Origin: Alphaproteobacteria bacterium
GTDB taxonomy: Bacteria > Pseudomonadota > Alphaproteobacteria > CALKHQ01
Reading direction: 5' to 3'
Length of the DNA: 64,000 bases
NCBI GenBank assembly: GCA_041396705.1
Contig: JAWKYB010000014.1
Location: 124,001-188,000, forward strand
Part shown: piece by piece, positions 43,138 to 51,816 of the stretch
Numbering within the stretch: position 1 is the first letter of the stretch
How the letters are laid out: every line of letters starts with the position of its first letter
Position numbers and translations under genes: made by a program
Notes under the pieces: generated by a model
Database searches by the model: none
Told to the model about the DNA's origin: nothing
Seen by the model: the letters and a program-made list of their open reading frames with translations, nothing else

Positions 43138-44373
43138 CTACTCCGCGGCGACGACGGCGGTGGTGGTGATCTCCACGGCGTCGATGGCGCGCCGGGCGTT
43201 GGCCTGCGCGGTCTCGCGGTCCGCCCCGGTCGCGATCACCACGCCGCCGCGGGCGGGGTGGCAATCGATCGGCCCGATCACGTCGCCGACCTTGCAGCGC
43301 AGCGAGAAGAACGACACGCCGGGCAATGCGGGGATGCCGCGCGCGCCGTCGATGGCGAGGATCTGGCCGGGATGCGGGAACAGATAGCGCTGGGAGACGT
43401 GGCGCTGGAAGCGGGGCGCGAGCTCCGCCGGGTCGATGGTCTCGCCGAGCGCCTGGCGGATCGCCGCGCCGACGAAGTCGACGCCGGTGTTCAGCGGAAT
43501 CTCGTGCGAACAGAAATAGCCGCCGGACAGGCGCGCGGCCATCTCGATCACCATCGGCTCGCCTTCGCGCACCACGATGTCGCCCTTCACCACGCCGTTG
43601 CGCACGCCGAGGCTGGCGGCCGCCCGGTCGACCAGGGTGCGGACCTTGTCCTGGATCGGGGCCGGCAGGAAGCTCGGCAGGTCGCCGCCATTCTCGATGA
43701 TGTGCGGCGCATAGGCCTCGATCAGCTCGTAGTTGCGGTCGGAGAAGCCGGGCGTATGGGCGACGCCGTCGACGACCAGGCTCTCGGTGCTGATCTGCGG
43801 CCCGTCGACGAACCGCTCCAGCACCAGGCGCCGGCTGGGCGAGAAGCCCATCGCGAACCGGAACGCCCAGGCCAGATCCTCGCCGCCGGTCAGCCGCAGT
43901 ACGCCGCGCGCGCCGCGCGAATCCGCCGGCTTCAGCACCACCGGAAAGCCCATCGCCGCCACGTGCCGGCGCAGCGCGAACAGGTCGCGGATCTCGATGA
44001 ACCACGGCTGGGCGACGCCGTCGGCGGCGAACTTGTTCTTCATCGCCAGCTTGTCGACCGCCCGCTCGCCCACGGCCACGCTCGGCCCCGGCAGTTCCAG
44101 CGCCTCGGCCACCGCCGCCACGCTGTTGGGACAGTCGGTCGCCAGCGCCAGCACCGCGTCGATGGCATTGCCGGCGGCAACATGCGCCAGCGCGGCGCGG
44201 CGCACCTCATCGGGATGATAGGCGCTGGCCTTCAGCACGCCGTCGGCCACGCGGCAGCCCGGCGCGTTCGGGTCGCGGTCGGCGACCAGAACGCGGCAGC
44301 CCAGGTCCATCGCCCGCTTCACCGCGGGAACGATCTCGGTTCCGCCGCCGACGAAAAGGATGGTCGGGGTCAA
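43138..44373 (-). CDS. ATP-grasp carboxylate-amine ligase-like protein
   Basis: The 411-residue protein has a pre-ATP-grasp fold (ILFVGGGTEIVPAVKRAMDL), then ATP-grasp elements GFPVVLKPADSRGARGV, DVDGPQIS-like acidic loop and the metal-binding EMAARLSGGYFCSHEIPLNT. This architecture resembles CarB/PurT-like carboxylate-amine ligases, which activate a carboxylate with ATP for amide or peptide bond formation. The start is the TTG at 44371-44373, which overlaps the SDR stop (TTGA); no ATG or GTG exists before conserved sequence. Within the cluster it may add an amino acid or acyl group to an amino sugar; this is inference. Confidence 0.85.
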   Translation of the reverse strand: MTPTILFVGGGTEIVPAVKRAMDLGCRVLVADRDPNAPGCRVADGVLKASAYHPDEVRRAALAHVAAGNAIDAVLALATDCPNSVAAVAEALELPGPSVAVGERAVDKLAMKNKFAADGVAQPWFIEIRDLFALRRHVAAMGFPVVLKPADSRGARGVLRLTGGEDLAWAFRFAMGFSPSRRLVLERFVDGPQISTESLVVDGVAHTPGFSDRNYELIEAYAPHIIENGGDLPSFLPAPIQDKVRTLVDRAAASLGVRNGVVKGDIVVREGEPMVIEMAARLSGGYFCSHEIPLNTGVDFVGAAIRQALGETIDPAELAPRFQRHVSQRYLFPHPGQILAIDGARGIPALPGVSFFSLRCKVGDVIGPIDCHPARGGVVIATGADRETAQANARRAIDAVEITTTAVVAAE

Positions 44374-45119
44374 AAGTAGAGCCCCCCGTTCACGTTCACC
44401 GTCTGCGCGGTGACATAGCTGCTGGCGTCCGAGGCGAGCCAGACGACGGCAGCGGCCACCTCGCCGGCCGTGCCGAGCCGGCCCAGCGGGATCGTCGCGG
44501 CCGCCTTCGCCACCGCGGGGTTGGCCATGCCGCTGGCGGCCATGTCGGACGCGATCAGCCCGGCCGCGACCGTGTTGCAGCGGATGTTGCGGGCCGCGCC
44601 GAAGCGCGCGATGACCTGGCCCAGCGAGATCAGGCCGGCCTTGGAGGCGGCATAGTGCGCCGTGCGCGGCCCGCCATACTGGCCGCTGACCGAACCGATC
44701 ATCACGATCGAGCCGCCGCCCGACCGCTCCAGCAGCGGCAGCGCCAGCTGAGAAAGCACGAACGGCCCGCGCAGGTTGACGGCCAGGATCTCGTCCCAGT
44801 CGGCATCGCTGACTTGATCGAAATCGGTCGGCTTGTTGATGCCGGCGTTGTTGACCAGCACGTGCAGGCCGCCATGCGTCTCGGCAACCTCGTTGAGCAC
44901 GGCACCGGCGCGGCCGCGATCGCGCACGTCGAGCTGGAAGCCGGCGGCGCTGCCGCCAGCCCCCTCGATTGCGGCGACCGCCTCGGCCGCGGCGTCGGGG
45001 TCCGTCTGATAGGTCAGCGCGACCTTCGCGCCGGCGGCCGCAAGCGCCAGCGCGATCGCGCGGCCGATACCGCGCGAACCGCCGGTGACCAGCGCCACCT
45101 TGCCGTCGAGGTCGGCCAC
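44370..45119 (-). CDS. SDR family NAD(P)-dependent oxidoreductase
   Basis: The 249-residue protein is a classical short-chain dehydrogenase of the FabG type: VALVTGGSRGIGRAIALAL (TGxxxGIG cofactor loop), VLVNNAGINKP, IVMIGSVSGQYGG with catalytic Ser, HYAASKAGL with Tyr and Lys, and a C-terminal YVTAQTVNVNGGLYF. It lies 3 bp after the transketolase C-terminal gene and overlaps the ATP-grasp start. In this cluster it probably oxidises or reduces a keto group of a sugar intermediate. FabG function in fatty acid synthesis is unlikely here because no fab genes are nearby. Confidence 0.92.
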   Translation of the reverse strand: MADLDGKVALVTGGSRGIGRAIALALAAAGAKVALTYQTDPDAAAEAVAAIEGAGGSAAGFQLDVRDRGRAGAVLNEVAETHGGLHVLVNNAGINKPTDFDQVSDADWDEILAVNLRGPFVLSQLALPLLERSGGGSIVMIGSVSGQYGGPRTAHYAASKAGLISLGQVIARFGAARNIRCNTVAAGLIASDMAASGMANPAVAKAAATIPLGRLGTAGEVAAAVVWLASDASSYVTAQTVNVNGGLYF

Positions 45120-45122
45120 GGC

Positions 45123-46124
45123 TCAGCCGGCCTTGCGGGCCATAGCGCGCAGCGCTGCGGCCGCGATGTGCGGGCCGGTCAGGCCATATTTCTCGGCAAG
45201 CTCGTCCGGCTCGCCGGACTCGCCGAAACAGTCGCGCACGCCGACGAACTCGATCGGGCACGGCTCGGTCGCCGCCAGCGCCTCTGCCACCGCACTGCCG
45301 AGGCCGCCGTGCACGTTGTGGTCCTCGGCGGTGACGATGCAGCCGGTGCGACGCGCGCTGCGCACCAGCAGCTCGGCGTCGATCGGTTTGATCGTCGCCA
45401 TGTTGACCACGCGGGCGGAGCGGCCCTTGCCGGCGAGGATCTCGGCGGCATCGAGCGCACGTGCGACCTCGACCCCGCAGGCGACGATGGTGACGTCGGC
45501 GCCCTCGCGCACAACCCGGCCCTTGCCGAGGGCGAAGGCGTGGTCCGCGCCGAAGATGCGTCGGCTGGGGCTGCGGCCCGTGCGCATGTAGACCGGTCCG
45601 TCATGGGCCAGCACGGCGGCGGCAGCGAGCGCCATTTCCGTCGGATCGGCCGGCGAGACCACGGTCATGCCAGGAATGGCGCGGAATGCGGCCAGGTCTT
45701 CCAGCGCCTGCGCCGAGGCACCGTCCGGGCCGGTGTCGAGGCCGGGATGGCTGGCCACGATCTTCACATTGCGGCGGTCGTAGGCGATCGACAGCCGGGC
45801 CTGCTCGATCGCGCGCAGGCAGAACACCGCGAAGCTGGTCACCACCGGCACCAGGCCGGTCGCCGCCATTCCGCCGGCCACCGCCATCATGTTCTGCTCG
45901 GCGATGCCGAACTGGAAGAAGCGGTTGGGATAGGTGCCGCGGAAATGATGCGCGCCGGTGCCGCCGGCAATGTCCGCGTCCAGCACCACCACGCGCTCGT
46001 CGTCGGCGGCAAGCCGGACCAGCGCCTTGCCGAAGGCCTCGCGCAGGCTGTCGCCGGCCGAACCGATCTGCTGCGGGACGAGCGGTGCCGCCTCGGCGGT
46101 CTTCAGTTGCTTCGCGATGCTCAT
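45123..46124 (-). CDS. Transketolase, C-terminal subunit
   Basis: The 333-residue protein corresponds to the pyrimidine-binding and C-terminal domains of transketolase/DXS-type enzymes: LREAFGKALVRLAADDERVV, FFQFGIAEQNMMAVAGGMAA (with the catalytic Glu of IAEQNM) and TIKPIDAELLVRSARRTGCI. It pairs with the preceding N-terminal subunit; the ATG overlaps that gene's stop (ATGA), so the two are made in equal amounts. Split transketolases are common in sugar-biosynthesis clusters, where they transfer a two-carbon ketol unit. Confidence 0.93.
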   Translation of the reverse strand: MSIAKQLKTAEAAPLVPQQIGSAGDSLREAFGKALVRLAADDERVVVLDADIAGGTGAHHFRGTYPNRFFQFGIAEQNMMAVAGGMAATGLVPVVTSFAVFCLRAIEQARLSIAYDRRNVKIVASHPGLDTGPDGASAQALEDLAAFRAIPGMTVVSPADPTEMALAAAAVLAHDGPVYMRTGRSPSRRIFGADHAFALGKGRVVREGADVTIVACGVEVARALDAAEILAGKGRSARVVNMATIKPIDAELLVRSARRTGCIVTAEDHNVHGGLGSAVAEALAATEPCPIEFVGVRDCFGESGEPDELAEKYGLTGPHIAAAALRAMARKAG

Positions 46125-46996
46125 GACGCAAGGGCCCATGCGATCTCGGGCGCCTCGGCGCCCAGTTCGACCAGGGCCAGCTCCAGCTCCTGGTCGCGAA
46201 TCTTGACGCTGCCGTGCCAGTTCGGGGCATCGGCCATAAACGAGACGCCCTGACCCTTGACGGTGTCGGCGAGGATGACCGTCGGTCCCTCCTCGTGGGC
46301 GCGGGCATAGTCGAAGGCGGCGAGGATCGCCGGGATGGAATGGCCGTCGATCGCGATCACGTTCCAGCCGAAGGCGCGCCATTTGTCGCCCAGCGGCTCC
46401 AGCCCCATGATCGCCTCGGGTCGGTTGTCGCTCTGCAGCTTGTTGTAGTCGACGATCGCGCACAGGTTGGAAAGGCGATAGTGGGCGGCGCTCATCGCGC
46501 CCTCCCAGACCTCGCCCTCCTGCAGTTCGCCGTCGCCGAGCATCACATAGACGCGGGCATCGCGGCCGGCGTGACGCAGGCCGATGGCCATGCCGATCGC
46601 CTGCGAGAAACCCTGGCCCAGCGAGCCGGTGCTCGCCTCGATCCAGGGCAGGCCGCTGGCGAAGGGGTGGCCCTGCAGCGGGCTGCCGAGGCCGCGGAAG
46701 CCCGGCACGAGGTCGCGCTCGATCAGGCCCGCATCCGCCAGCGCACCGTAGAGCGCCGGGCAGGAATGGCCTTTCGACAGCACGAAGCGGTCGCGGTCGG
46801 GCCAGTCGGGCTGGTCGGGGCGGATGCGCAGCTCGGCGCGATAGAGGCAGGTGATGATGTCGGCCGCGGACAGCGCCCCGCCGGGGTGGCCGGAGCCGGC
46901 GCGATAGATCGCCGTCAGCGCCAGCCGCCGGACCTGGGCGGCATGATCGGCCAGCACGGCCGACGGTGAGGGAGAAACGTGCGTCGCAGCAGTCAT
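46121..46996 (-). CDS. Transketolase, N-terminal (ThDP-binding) subunit
   Basis: The 291-residue protein carries the thiamine-diphosphate-binding half: AGSGHPGGALSAADI, FVLSKGHSCPALYGALADAG, GSLGQGFSQAIGMAIG and the metal/ThDP motif MLGDGELQEGEVWEGAMSAA with a later DYNKLQSD. The ATG at 46994-46996 is preferred to a TTG four codons earlier. It is the first gene after the inverted repeat at 47019-47046. With the following gene it forms a complete transketolase. Confidence 0.93.
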   Translation of the reverse strand: MTAATHVSPSPSAVLADHAAQVRRLALTAIYRAGSGHPGGALSAADIITCLYRAELRIRPDQPDWPDRDRFVLSKGHSCPALYGALADAGLIERDLVPGFRGLGSPLQGHPFASGLPWIEASTGSLGQGFSQAIGMAIGLRHAGRDARVYVMLGDGELQEGEVWEGAMSAAHYRLSNLCAIVDYNKLQSDNRPEAIMGLEPLGDKWRAFGWNVIAIDGHSIPAILAAFDYARAHEEGPTVILADTVKGQGVSFMADAPNWHGSVKIRDQELELALVELGAEAPEIAWALAS

Positions 46997-47018
46997 CTCG
47001 TCCGCCAATCGTTGTACC

Positions 47019-47046
47019 GTTAACCATTACCGGTCGAATGGTTAAC
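47019..47046. promoter_or_regulatory. Perfect inverted repeat of the CtrA half-motif TTAACCAT
   Basis: GTTAACCATT and AATGGTTAAC form perfect 10-bp arms around an 8-nt centre, 22 bp before the transketolase start and overlapping the upstream methyltransferase stop. Each arm contains TTAACCAT, reported as a CtrA half-motif in Caulobacter. No T run follows, so an operator or internal promoter is more likely than a terminator. Confidence 0.5.
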
Positions 47047-48214
47047 GCATGGTTGCGCCAGCGCGTTGTTTTTGCGGGGCTTCCAGCAGGTCGGCGAAGG
47101 CTATGAGTTGGGCGTGCGGAACGATCGCCGACGCCTCGCCGGCGATCTCGCCGGCGAACTCGCGCGATGCGATCACCACCACATCGACGGCCGCGTCGGC
47201 CAGCGCGGCCGGCGCGTGCAACGGCACGCCGTGCAGACTTTCGGCATGGGCGACCAGGTGCCGGTCGACGACCAGCGCCAGCCGGGCCGGATCGAGGCCG
47301 CCGATGCGCACCAGCGAATCGAGGATGCGCCCGGCACCCCAGATGGCGACCCGGCCGCCTTCGGCCAGTCCGACGATGCGTTCGGCCGCCCGGACCAGCG
47401 TGGTCTGCGCCGCCGTCAGCCGCGCGGCATAGGCGGCGATGCGTGCGGTGGTGCGGGCCGGATCGTCGCCTGAGGGCGCCACCGCGGCCGGTCCCGGACG
47501 GGCGACGGCGGCGAGGTGCAGGCCGGCGGCGATACCGGCCGGCGCGGCCAGGCCGGCGCGCGCGATGCCCGCGGCGAAGGTGGCGGGGCTGAAATGATAC
47601 AGGTGCTTGTCGATGAACCATTCCTCGACCAGATCCGCCCGGTCGATGGTGTCGAGGTTCGGCACCTCGAGATAGGCGACGCCGCCCGGCGCCAAAGCCC
47701 GCGCCAGCGCCGCCAGCACCGCGAACGGGTCGGCAAGGTGTTCCAGCGTGTGGCTGCAATGGATCAGGTCGAAGCCGGCGGCCGGCAGCGGGACCTCTTC
47801 CACCGGCCTTTGGTGCAACGTCAGTCCATCCATACCGGCGTAGTCGGCGACGACGCGCTCGTCGGGTTCGACCGCGGTCAGCCCGGCCTGCGGCCAGGCG
47901 TCGCGCGCCGCAGCCAGGAAGGCACCGCGGTTGCTGCCGACGTCGAGGATCCGCCGCGGCGCGCGGCCGTCGAGCGTGGCCCGCAGCGCCGCCATGGTGT
48001 CGGCAACGCGGAACGCCTTGCCGTAGCGCACGTTGCCCCAGTCGGCGCCGCCGGACACGCTGGCCGGACGGCGCGGCGCCGTCGCACGCCGCGGAAGGCT
48101 CTGCACCAGCCCGCAGCCGGCGCAGACGTGGACGCCGAGGCCGCGCGCCGTACCGCGCGGGGTGTAGACGGCGGGCAGCGCGGCACTGCCGCAAAGGGTG
48201 CAGGAATCGCTCAT
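47042..48214 (-). CDS. Class I SAM methyltransferase (sugar C-methyltransferase-like)
   Basis: The 390-residue protein has an N-terminal zinc site (Cys 5, 8, 31, 34 in CxxC pairs), a SAM-binding core (RRILDVGSNRGAFLAAARDA, DLIHCSHTLEHLADPF) and a C-terminal Rossmann-like domain (GRVAIWGAGRILDSLVRIGG). This three-part layout is that of NDP-sugar C-methyltransferases such as TylC3/NovU. The target would be a keto-sugar or nonulosonate intermediate. It overlaps the sulfotransferase stop by 4 bp and leads into the transketolase pair. Confidence 0.88.
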   Translation of the reverse strand: MSDSCTLCGSAALPAVYTPRGTARGLGVHVCAGCGLVQSLPRRATAPRRPASVSGGADWGNVRYGKAFRVADTMAALRATLDGRAPRRILDVGSNRGAFLAAARDAWPQAGLTAVEPDERVVADYAGMDGLTLHQRPVEEVPLPAAGFDLIHCSHTLEHLADPFAVLAALARALAPGGVAYLEVPNLDTIDRADLVEEWFIDKHLYHFSPATFAAGIARAGLAAPAGIAAGLHLAAVARPGPAAVAPSGDDPARTTARIAAYAARLTAAQTTLVRAAERIVGLAEGGRVAIWGAGRILDSLVRIGGLDPARLALVVDRHLVAHAESLHGVPLHAPAALADAAVDVVVIASREFAGEIAGEASAIVPHAQLIAFADLLEAPQKQRAGATMR

Positions 48215-49059
48215 TCGGCAGCCACCGGCGGGTTGTAGTCGACGCGGTATTCGGGGCTGCCGTCATAGCCGAGAGCCGCCATCACCGGGCCGGCCAGGGC
48301 ATCGAACTGCCGGCGCTGGCGCGCGGTCAGCAGCCAGTCCTCCGGCCGGTTGACGTTGTGCGGACGGCGGAAGGCGGCATACAGCGCCGGCGCGAACGGC
48401 ACGTCCAGAAAGGCGAACAGCCCGGCCAGGGCATCCTGGTCGGCGACCAGGTCCTCCAGCCGGAAGCGCGCGACGCGGTCGGCGCCCAGGTTCTCGGCGT
48501 GGCGCAGGATGGCGGCGTTGACCTCGGCCCAATGCCAGGCGACCCGCCGGAACCGGTCGAAGCGCCGGAACGCCCGATGCAACGGATCGCCGCGCCGCGG
48601 GATCGGCCACCAGTAGCGCTTCTCCGGCGGCGGCATCGGCGCGCCGGCATCGCCGTCGACCCAGGCCGACAGGGCGTCGACCGCCGCGTCGTCGTAGCAC
48701 TCGTCGCCGAGCTTGTGGAAATAGGAGCTGGCCACCTTGCGGCCGTCGCGGACCACATGGGCGAAACGGGCGTCGGGGAACATCTCGGCCAGCACCGGCA
48801 TGATCCACGACAGCTTGTTGGAGCTGTCGCCCCACACGGCCGCCTCGGTGAGCCGCAGCGCTGCGCCATGGCAGCACGCCACCGCGGCGCGCACGTCGGC
48901 GGTGTCGGCCAGCCCCATGTGATAGCGCACGGCGACGGGCTGGATGTGGGTGCACAGATATTCGTGGTGCATCTCCACACCGGGCACCTCGGCCAGCAGC
49001 TTGGCCAGCGCCGCGGTGCCGGAGCGTCCGCTGCCGACGATGAAAACAGGCCGGGTCAC
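48211..49059 (-). CDS. Sulfotransferase family protein
   Basis: The 282-residue protein has both PAPS-binding motifs: the 5'-phosphosulfate loop FIVGSGRSGTAALAKLL at residues 6-22 and the 3'-phosphate element FAHVVRDGRKVASSYFHKLG near 100-118. The rest fits the Sulfotransfer_3 type, including a C-terminal QFDALAGPVMAALGYDGSPE helix. It presumably transfers sulfate from PAPS to a glycan or sugar precursor. It sits between the two methyltransferase genes with 4-bp overlaps. Confidence 0.88.
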   Translation of the reverse strand: MTRPVFIVGSGRSGTAALAKLLAEVPGVEMHHEYLCTHIQPVAVRYHMGLADTADVRAAVACCHGAALRLTEAAVWGDSSNKLSWIMPVLAEMFPDARFAHVVRDGRKVASSYFHKLGDECYDDAAVDALSAWVDGDAGAPMPPPEKRYWWPIPRRGDPLHRAFRRFDRFRRVAWHWAEVNAAILRHAENLGADRVARFRLEDLVADQDALAGLFAFLDVPFAPALYAAFRRPHNVNRPEDWLLTARQRRQFDALAGPVMAALGYDGSPEYRVDYNPPVAAE

Positions 49060-49995
49060 GACGCCGGCTCCGCATCGCCGGCCGGCTGCGCCAGCATGAC
49101 GATCTCGCGGCCAAGATCCAGCGCGGCGAACGCGCGATAGAGCCCGGCCAGGCGGTCGCCCTCGCCTGCGAAGCGCATGGCGGTCTCGAAGGCCTTTCGG
49201 CGCTCGTGGCAGGCGCGACCCAGGTGTCGTCGCCGGGATAGCGGTCGCCCATCAGCAGGAACAGCTCCATCGGAAGGTCGCGGTGCGTTCAACCACCGCG
49301 AAGCCGCAGGCCTGCAGCAGGCGGCCCAGGCTATGTGGCGTGAAGTAGTTGAGGTGGTGCGGCGGCGCGACCCAGTAGGGCTCGACCCCTTGTTGCAGCG
49401 CAGCCGCCTGCAGCGGGTTGAAGTCGTTCGGCACGACCACGCAGACCGCGCCGCCCGGCTTCAACAGGCCGCGCGCCGTAGACAATATCGCGGCCGGGTC
49501 CGGCAGGTGCTCGAGCACCAGGGCCATGTGGATCAGGTCGACCGGCGCCAGCGTCGCCGCCATGGCGGGGTCGAAGAAGCCGTCGTGGACCGCATGGCCC
49601 AGGCCGCGGGCATGGGCAGCGGCCTGGCGCGACGGTTCGATGCCTTCGACCCGCCAGCCGCGGTCCCGGGCGGCATCCAGGAACAGGCCGGGCCCGCAGC
49701 CGATGTCGAGCGCGGTTCCGCCGCGAATGCCGGTCGCAGCCTCGACCGTCGCCAGCCGGTCGGCATAGACGTCGAGCCACCACGCCCGGTCCTGCTCGTA
49801 GCGTTCCAGGTAAAGGGGCTTCTCGGTGGCATAGTAGTCGTGGCTGTAGACCGTCGACAGCGCGGCCTCATCCGGCAGCGGCATGGCGTGGGCGAAACCA
49901 CAGCTCGCGCAGTCGATCACGGTGAAGTCGCCACGGCTTGCCAGCCGCGGTCCCGCGTGGACCGGCGCGCCGGTCTTCGGCATGACGGCGCCCAT
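49056..49995 (-). CDS. Class I SAM methyltransferase, frameshifted twice in this sequence
   Basis: The first frame (from the ATG at 49993-49995) has a Cys-containing start, YSHDYYATEKPLYLERYEQD and a SAM core TALDIGCGPGLFLDAARDRG. After ...VVERTATF it loses frame at about 49272, continues in a second frame as MELFLLMGDRYPGDDT, and at about 49223 moves to a third frame, LGRACHERRKAFETAMRFAG, ending GREIVMLAQ. Restoring one C in each of two C runs (TTCC to TTCCC, ACC to ACCC) gives one 313-residue protein of the expected family length. It overlaps the sulfotransferase start. Probably a sugar methyltransferase. Confidence 0.8.
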
Positions 49996-49996
49996 C

Positions 49997-51816
49997 TCAG
50001 GCCGCCTCGCGCGTGCGGGCTTCGCGCATGGCGAGGCACGCGACGATACGTTCGGCGATCCGGTCGGCACCGCGGCCGTCGATCAGCTTGCGTGCGGTGC
50101 GGCCCATCCGGCGCAGGCCTTCCGGGTCGTCGAGCAATGTGCCGATCGCATCCGCCAGCGCGGGCGCGTCGCATTCGACGATCAGCCCGGCCGAGACCAG
50201 AACGCCAGCCTCGGCCAGCGTGCCGGCGCTCGCCGCATGGTCCTCGGTCAGGCTCAGCGCCAGCGTCGGGGTGCCGACCGCCGCGGCCTCGTAGGCGGTC
50301 ATGCCGAAGGCGATGACGGCCAGGTCGGCATCGGCCAGCAGCGCCGGCATGTCGTCGCAACCGCACAACAGGCGGGCATCGGGCAACAGACCGGTCAGCC
50401 GCGCGGCAACGCCGTCCGGGTCGGCATGCGCGGCGCCAAGCAGCACGGTCACGCGCAGCGGCCGGTCGACGCGAGCCAATGCTTCGATCGCCAGCCCGGT
50501 GGCACCGGCGGGATCGGCCCCGCCCATGGTCACCAGCACGTGCGGCGGGCTGCTGTCGCCGGCCTCGCGCGCCCGCACCGCGCGGGCGAAGGCGCGGCGC
50601 ATCGGCAGATACTCGATCCCGTGATGAGGGCGCCGGCGCAGCCGGTCCTGTTCTCTGCCCTGAGCTGCGGCACCGGCGGGAAGAAGGCCAGGTCGGCGGC
50701 GAGGCGACGCGCACTGCCGTCGTCCACCGTCGCGACCGCGATGCCGGCGGCGCGCCAGCCGCTCAGTGCGGCGGCCGGCAGCGCGCTGCGCACGTCGACG
50801 ACCAGGGCCTCCGCATCGGCCTCGCGCAGCACGCGGTCGAGCCAGGCGGCTTCGTCCGCCTCGTCGTCGCGGCGCGGGCCGGCCAGACGAAAGCCATGCG
50901 CGGCGATCATCTCGCGCGCCGGCGCACCGGTCTCCACTGCGAACAGGACGCGACCGCCATGGCGATCGCGCAGCGCCTCGGCAATCGCCAGGCAGCGCAC
51001 GGCATGGCCGAGGCCGATGCGGCCGTCGCCGTCGCAGCGGATCACGACACGGCGCTCGCCGACGCTGGTGTGCTTGCGCGCCACATGGGCGTTGACCGCG
51101 GTCAGCGCGGGTTCCCGCCGCAGCAGCGCAACCAGTTCGGTGACGTCGAGCGCACCGGGCGCCGCGCCCATCCGGGCATGGACCAGTTCGAGAAAGCGGA
51201 GGTCGGCAGGGGTGTCGACGGAAATCCTGGCGCCGGAGAACCGCCGTTCCGGCGGCGCCTCGCAGCGCGCCACCGGCACGAATTCGGGGTGTACCTTGAA
51301 ATAGCTGGTGACGTGCTCCTGCGCCACCGGGTCGTCGCCTGCAAGGGCGGCAAGCCGGTGCAGCGCCCACGTGGCGCAGGGGTCGATGCCTTCGTCGATC
51401 AGCACGCCGTCGGGATCGACGCGGACATAGCCCGCACCCTCCGGCAATGCGTCGACCAGATAGTCGACCAGCCACGGGTCGACCAGCGGGCAATCGCCGG
51501 TGACCCGCACCACCACGTCGGCGCGGGTCAGCTCGGCGGCCTGGATGAATCGGGCGAGCACGTTGGTCTCCGACCCGCGCACCACCGTGACCCCCTGCCC
51601 GGCCGCATAGGCGGCCAGCAGGTCGTCGGCCGGCGACGTGGTCGTCGCCAGCACCACCTGGTCCAGCCGCTGCGCGCGCCGCAGCCGCGCGATCACGTGC
51701 CCGATCACCGGCTTGCCGGCCAGCGCGGCCAGCGCCTTGCCCGGCAGGCGGCTCGAGCCCATCCGGGCCTGGATCACGCCGACGACGCGACGCGGGCCAC
51801 CGTGCGGCGCGTTCAT
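49997..51816 (-). CDS. SpsF-SpsG fusion: NTP-sugar transferase plus PseG-like hydrolase, one frameshift
   Basis: The N-terminal domain (about residues 1-245) is a SpsF/PseF-type cytidylyltransferase: VGVIQARMGSSRLPGKALAA, VVVRVTGDCPLVDPWLVDY. The C-terminal domain (about 270-606) is SpsG/PseG-like: IRCDGDGRIGLGHAVRCLAI, FFPPVPQLRAENR, then after a frame change PHVLVTMGGADPAG and VIAFGMTAYEAAAVGTPTLA. The shift lies at about 50619-50645; one added base gives 606 residues. Start ATG overlaps the neuB-like stop (ATGA). The fusion should activate the NeuB product with CTP and remove a nucleotide from an earlier sugar intermediate. Confidence 0.85.

Noticed and set aside
49220..49280. Phase variation by slipped-strand mispairing in the methyltransferase
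   Set aside because: The affected runs are only two or three bases, too short for switching; missing single bases fit sequencing error better.
49056..49292. A separate 78-residue gene after the methyltransferase
   Set aside because: Its LGRACHERRKAF to GREIVMLAQ sequence is the displaced C-terminus of the methyltransferase, not an independent gene.
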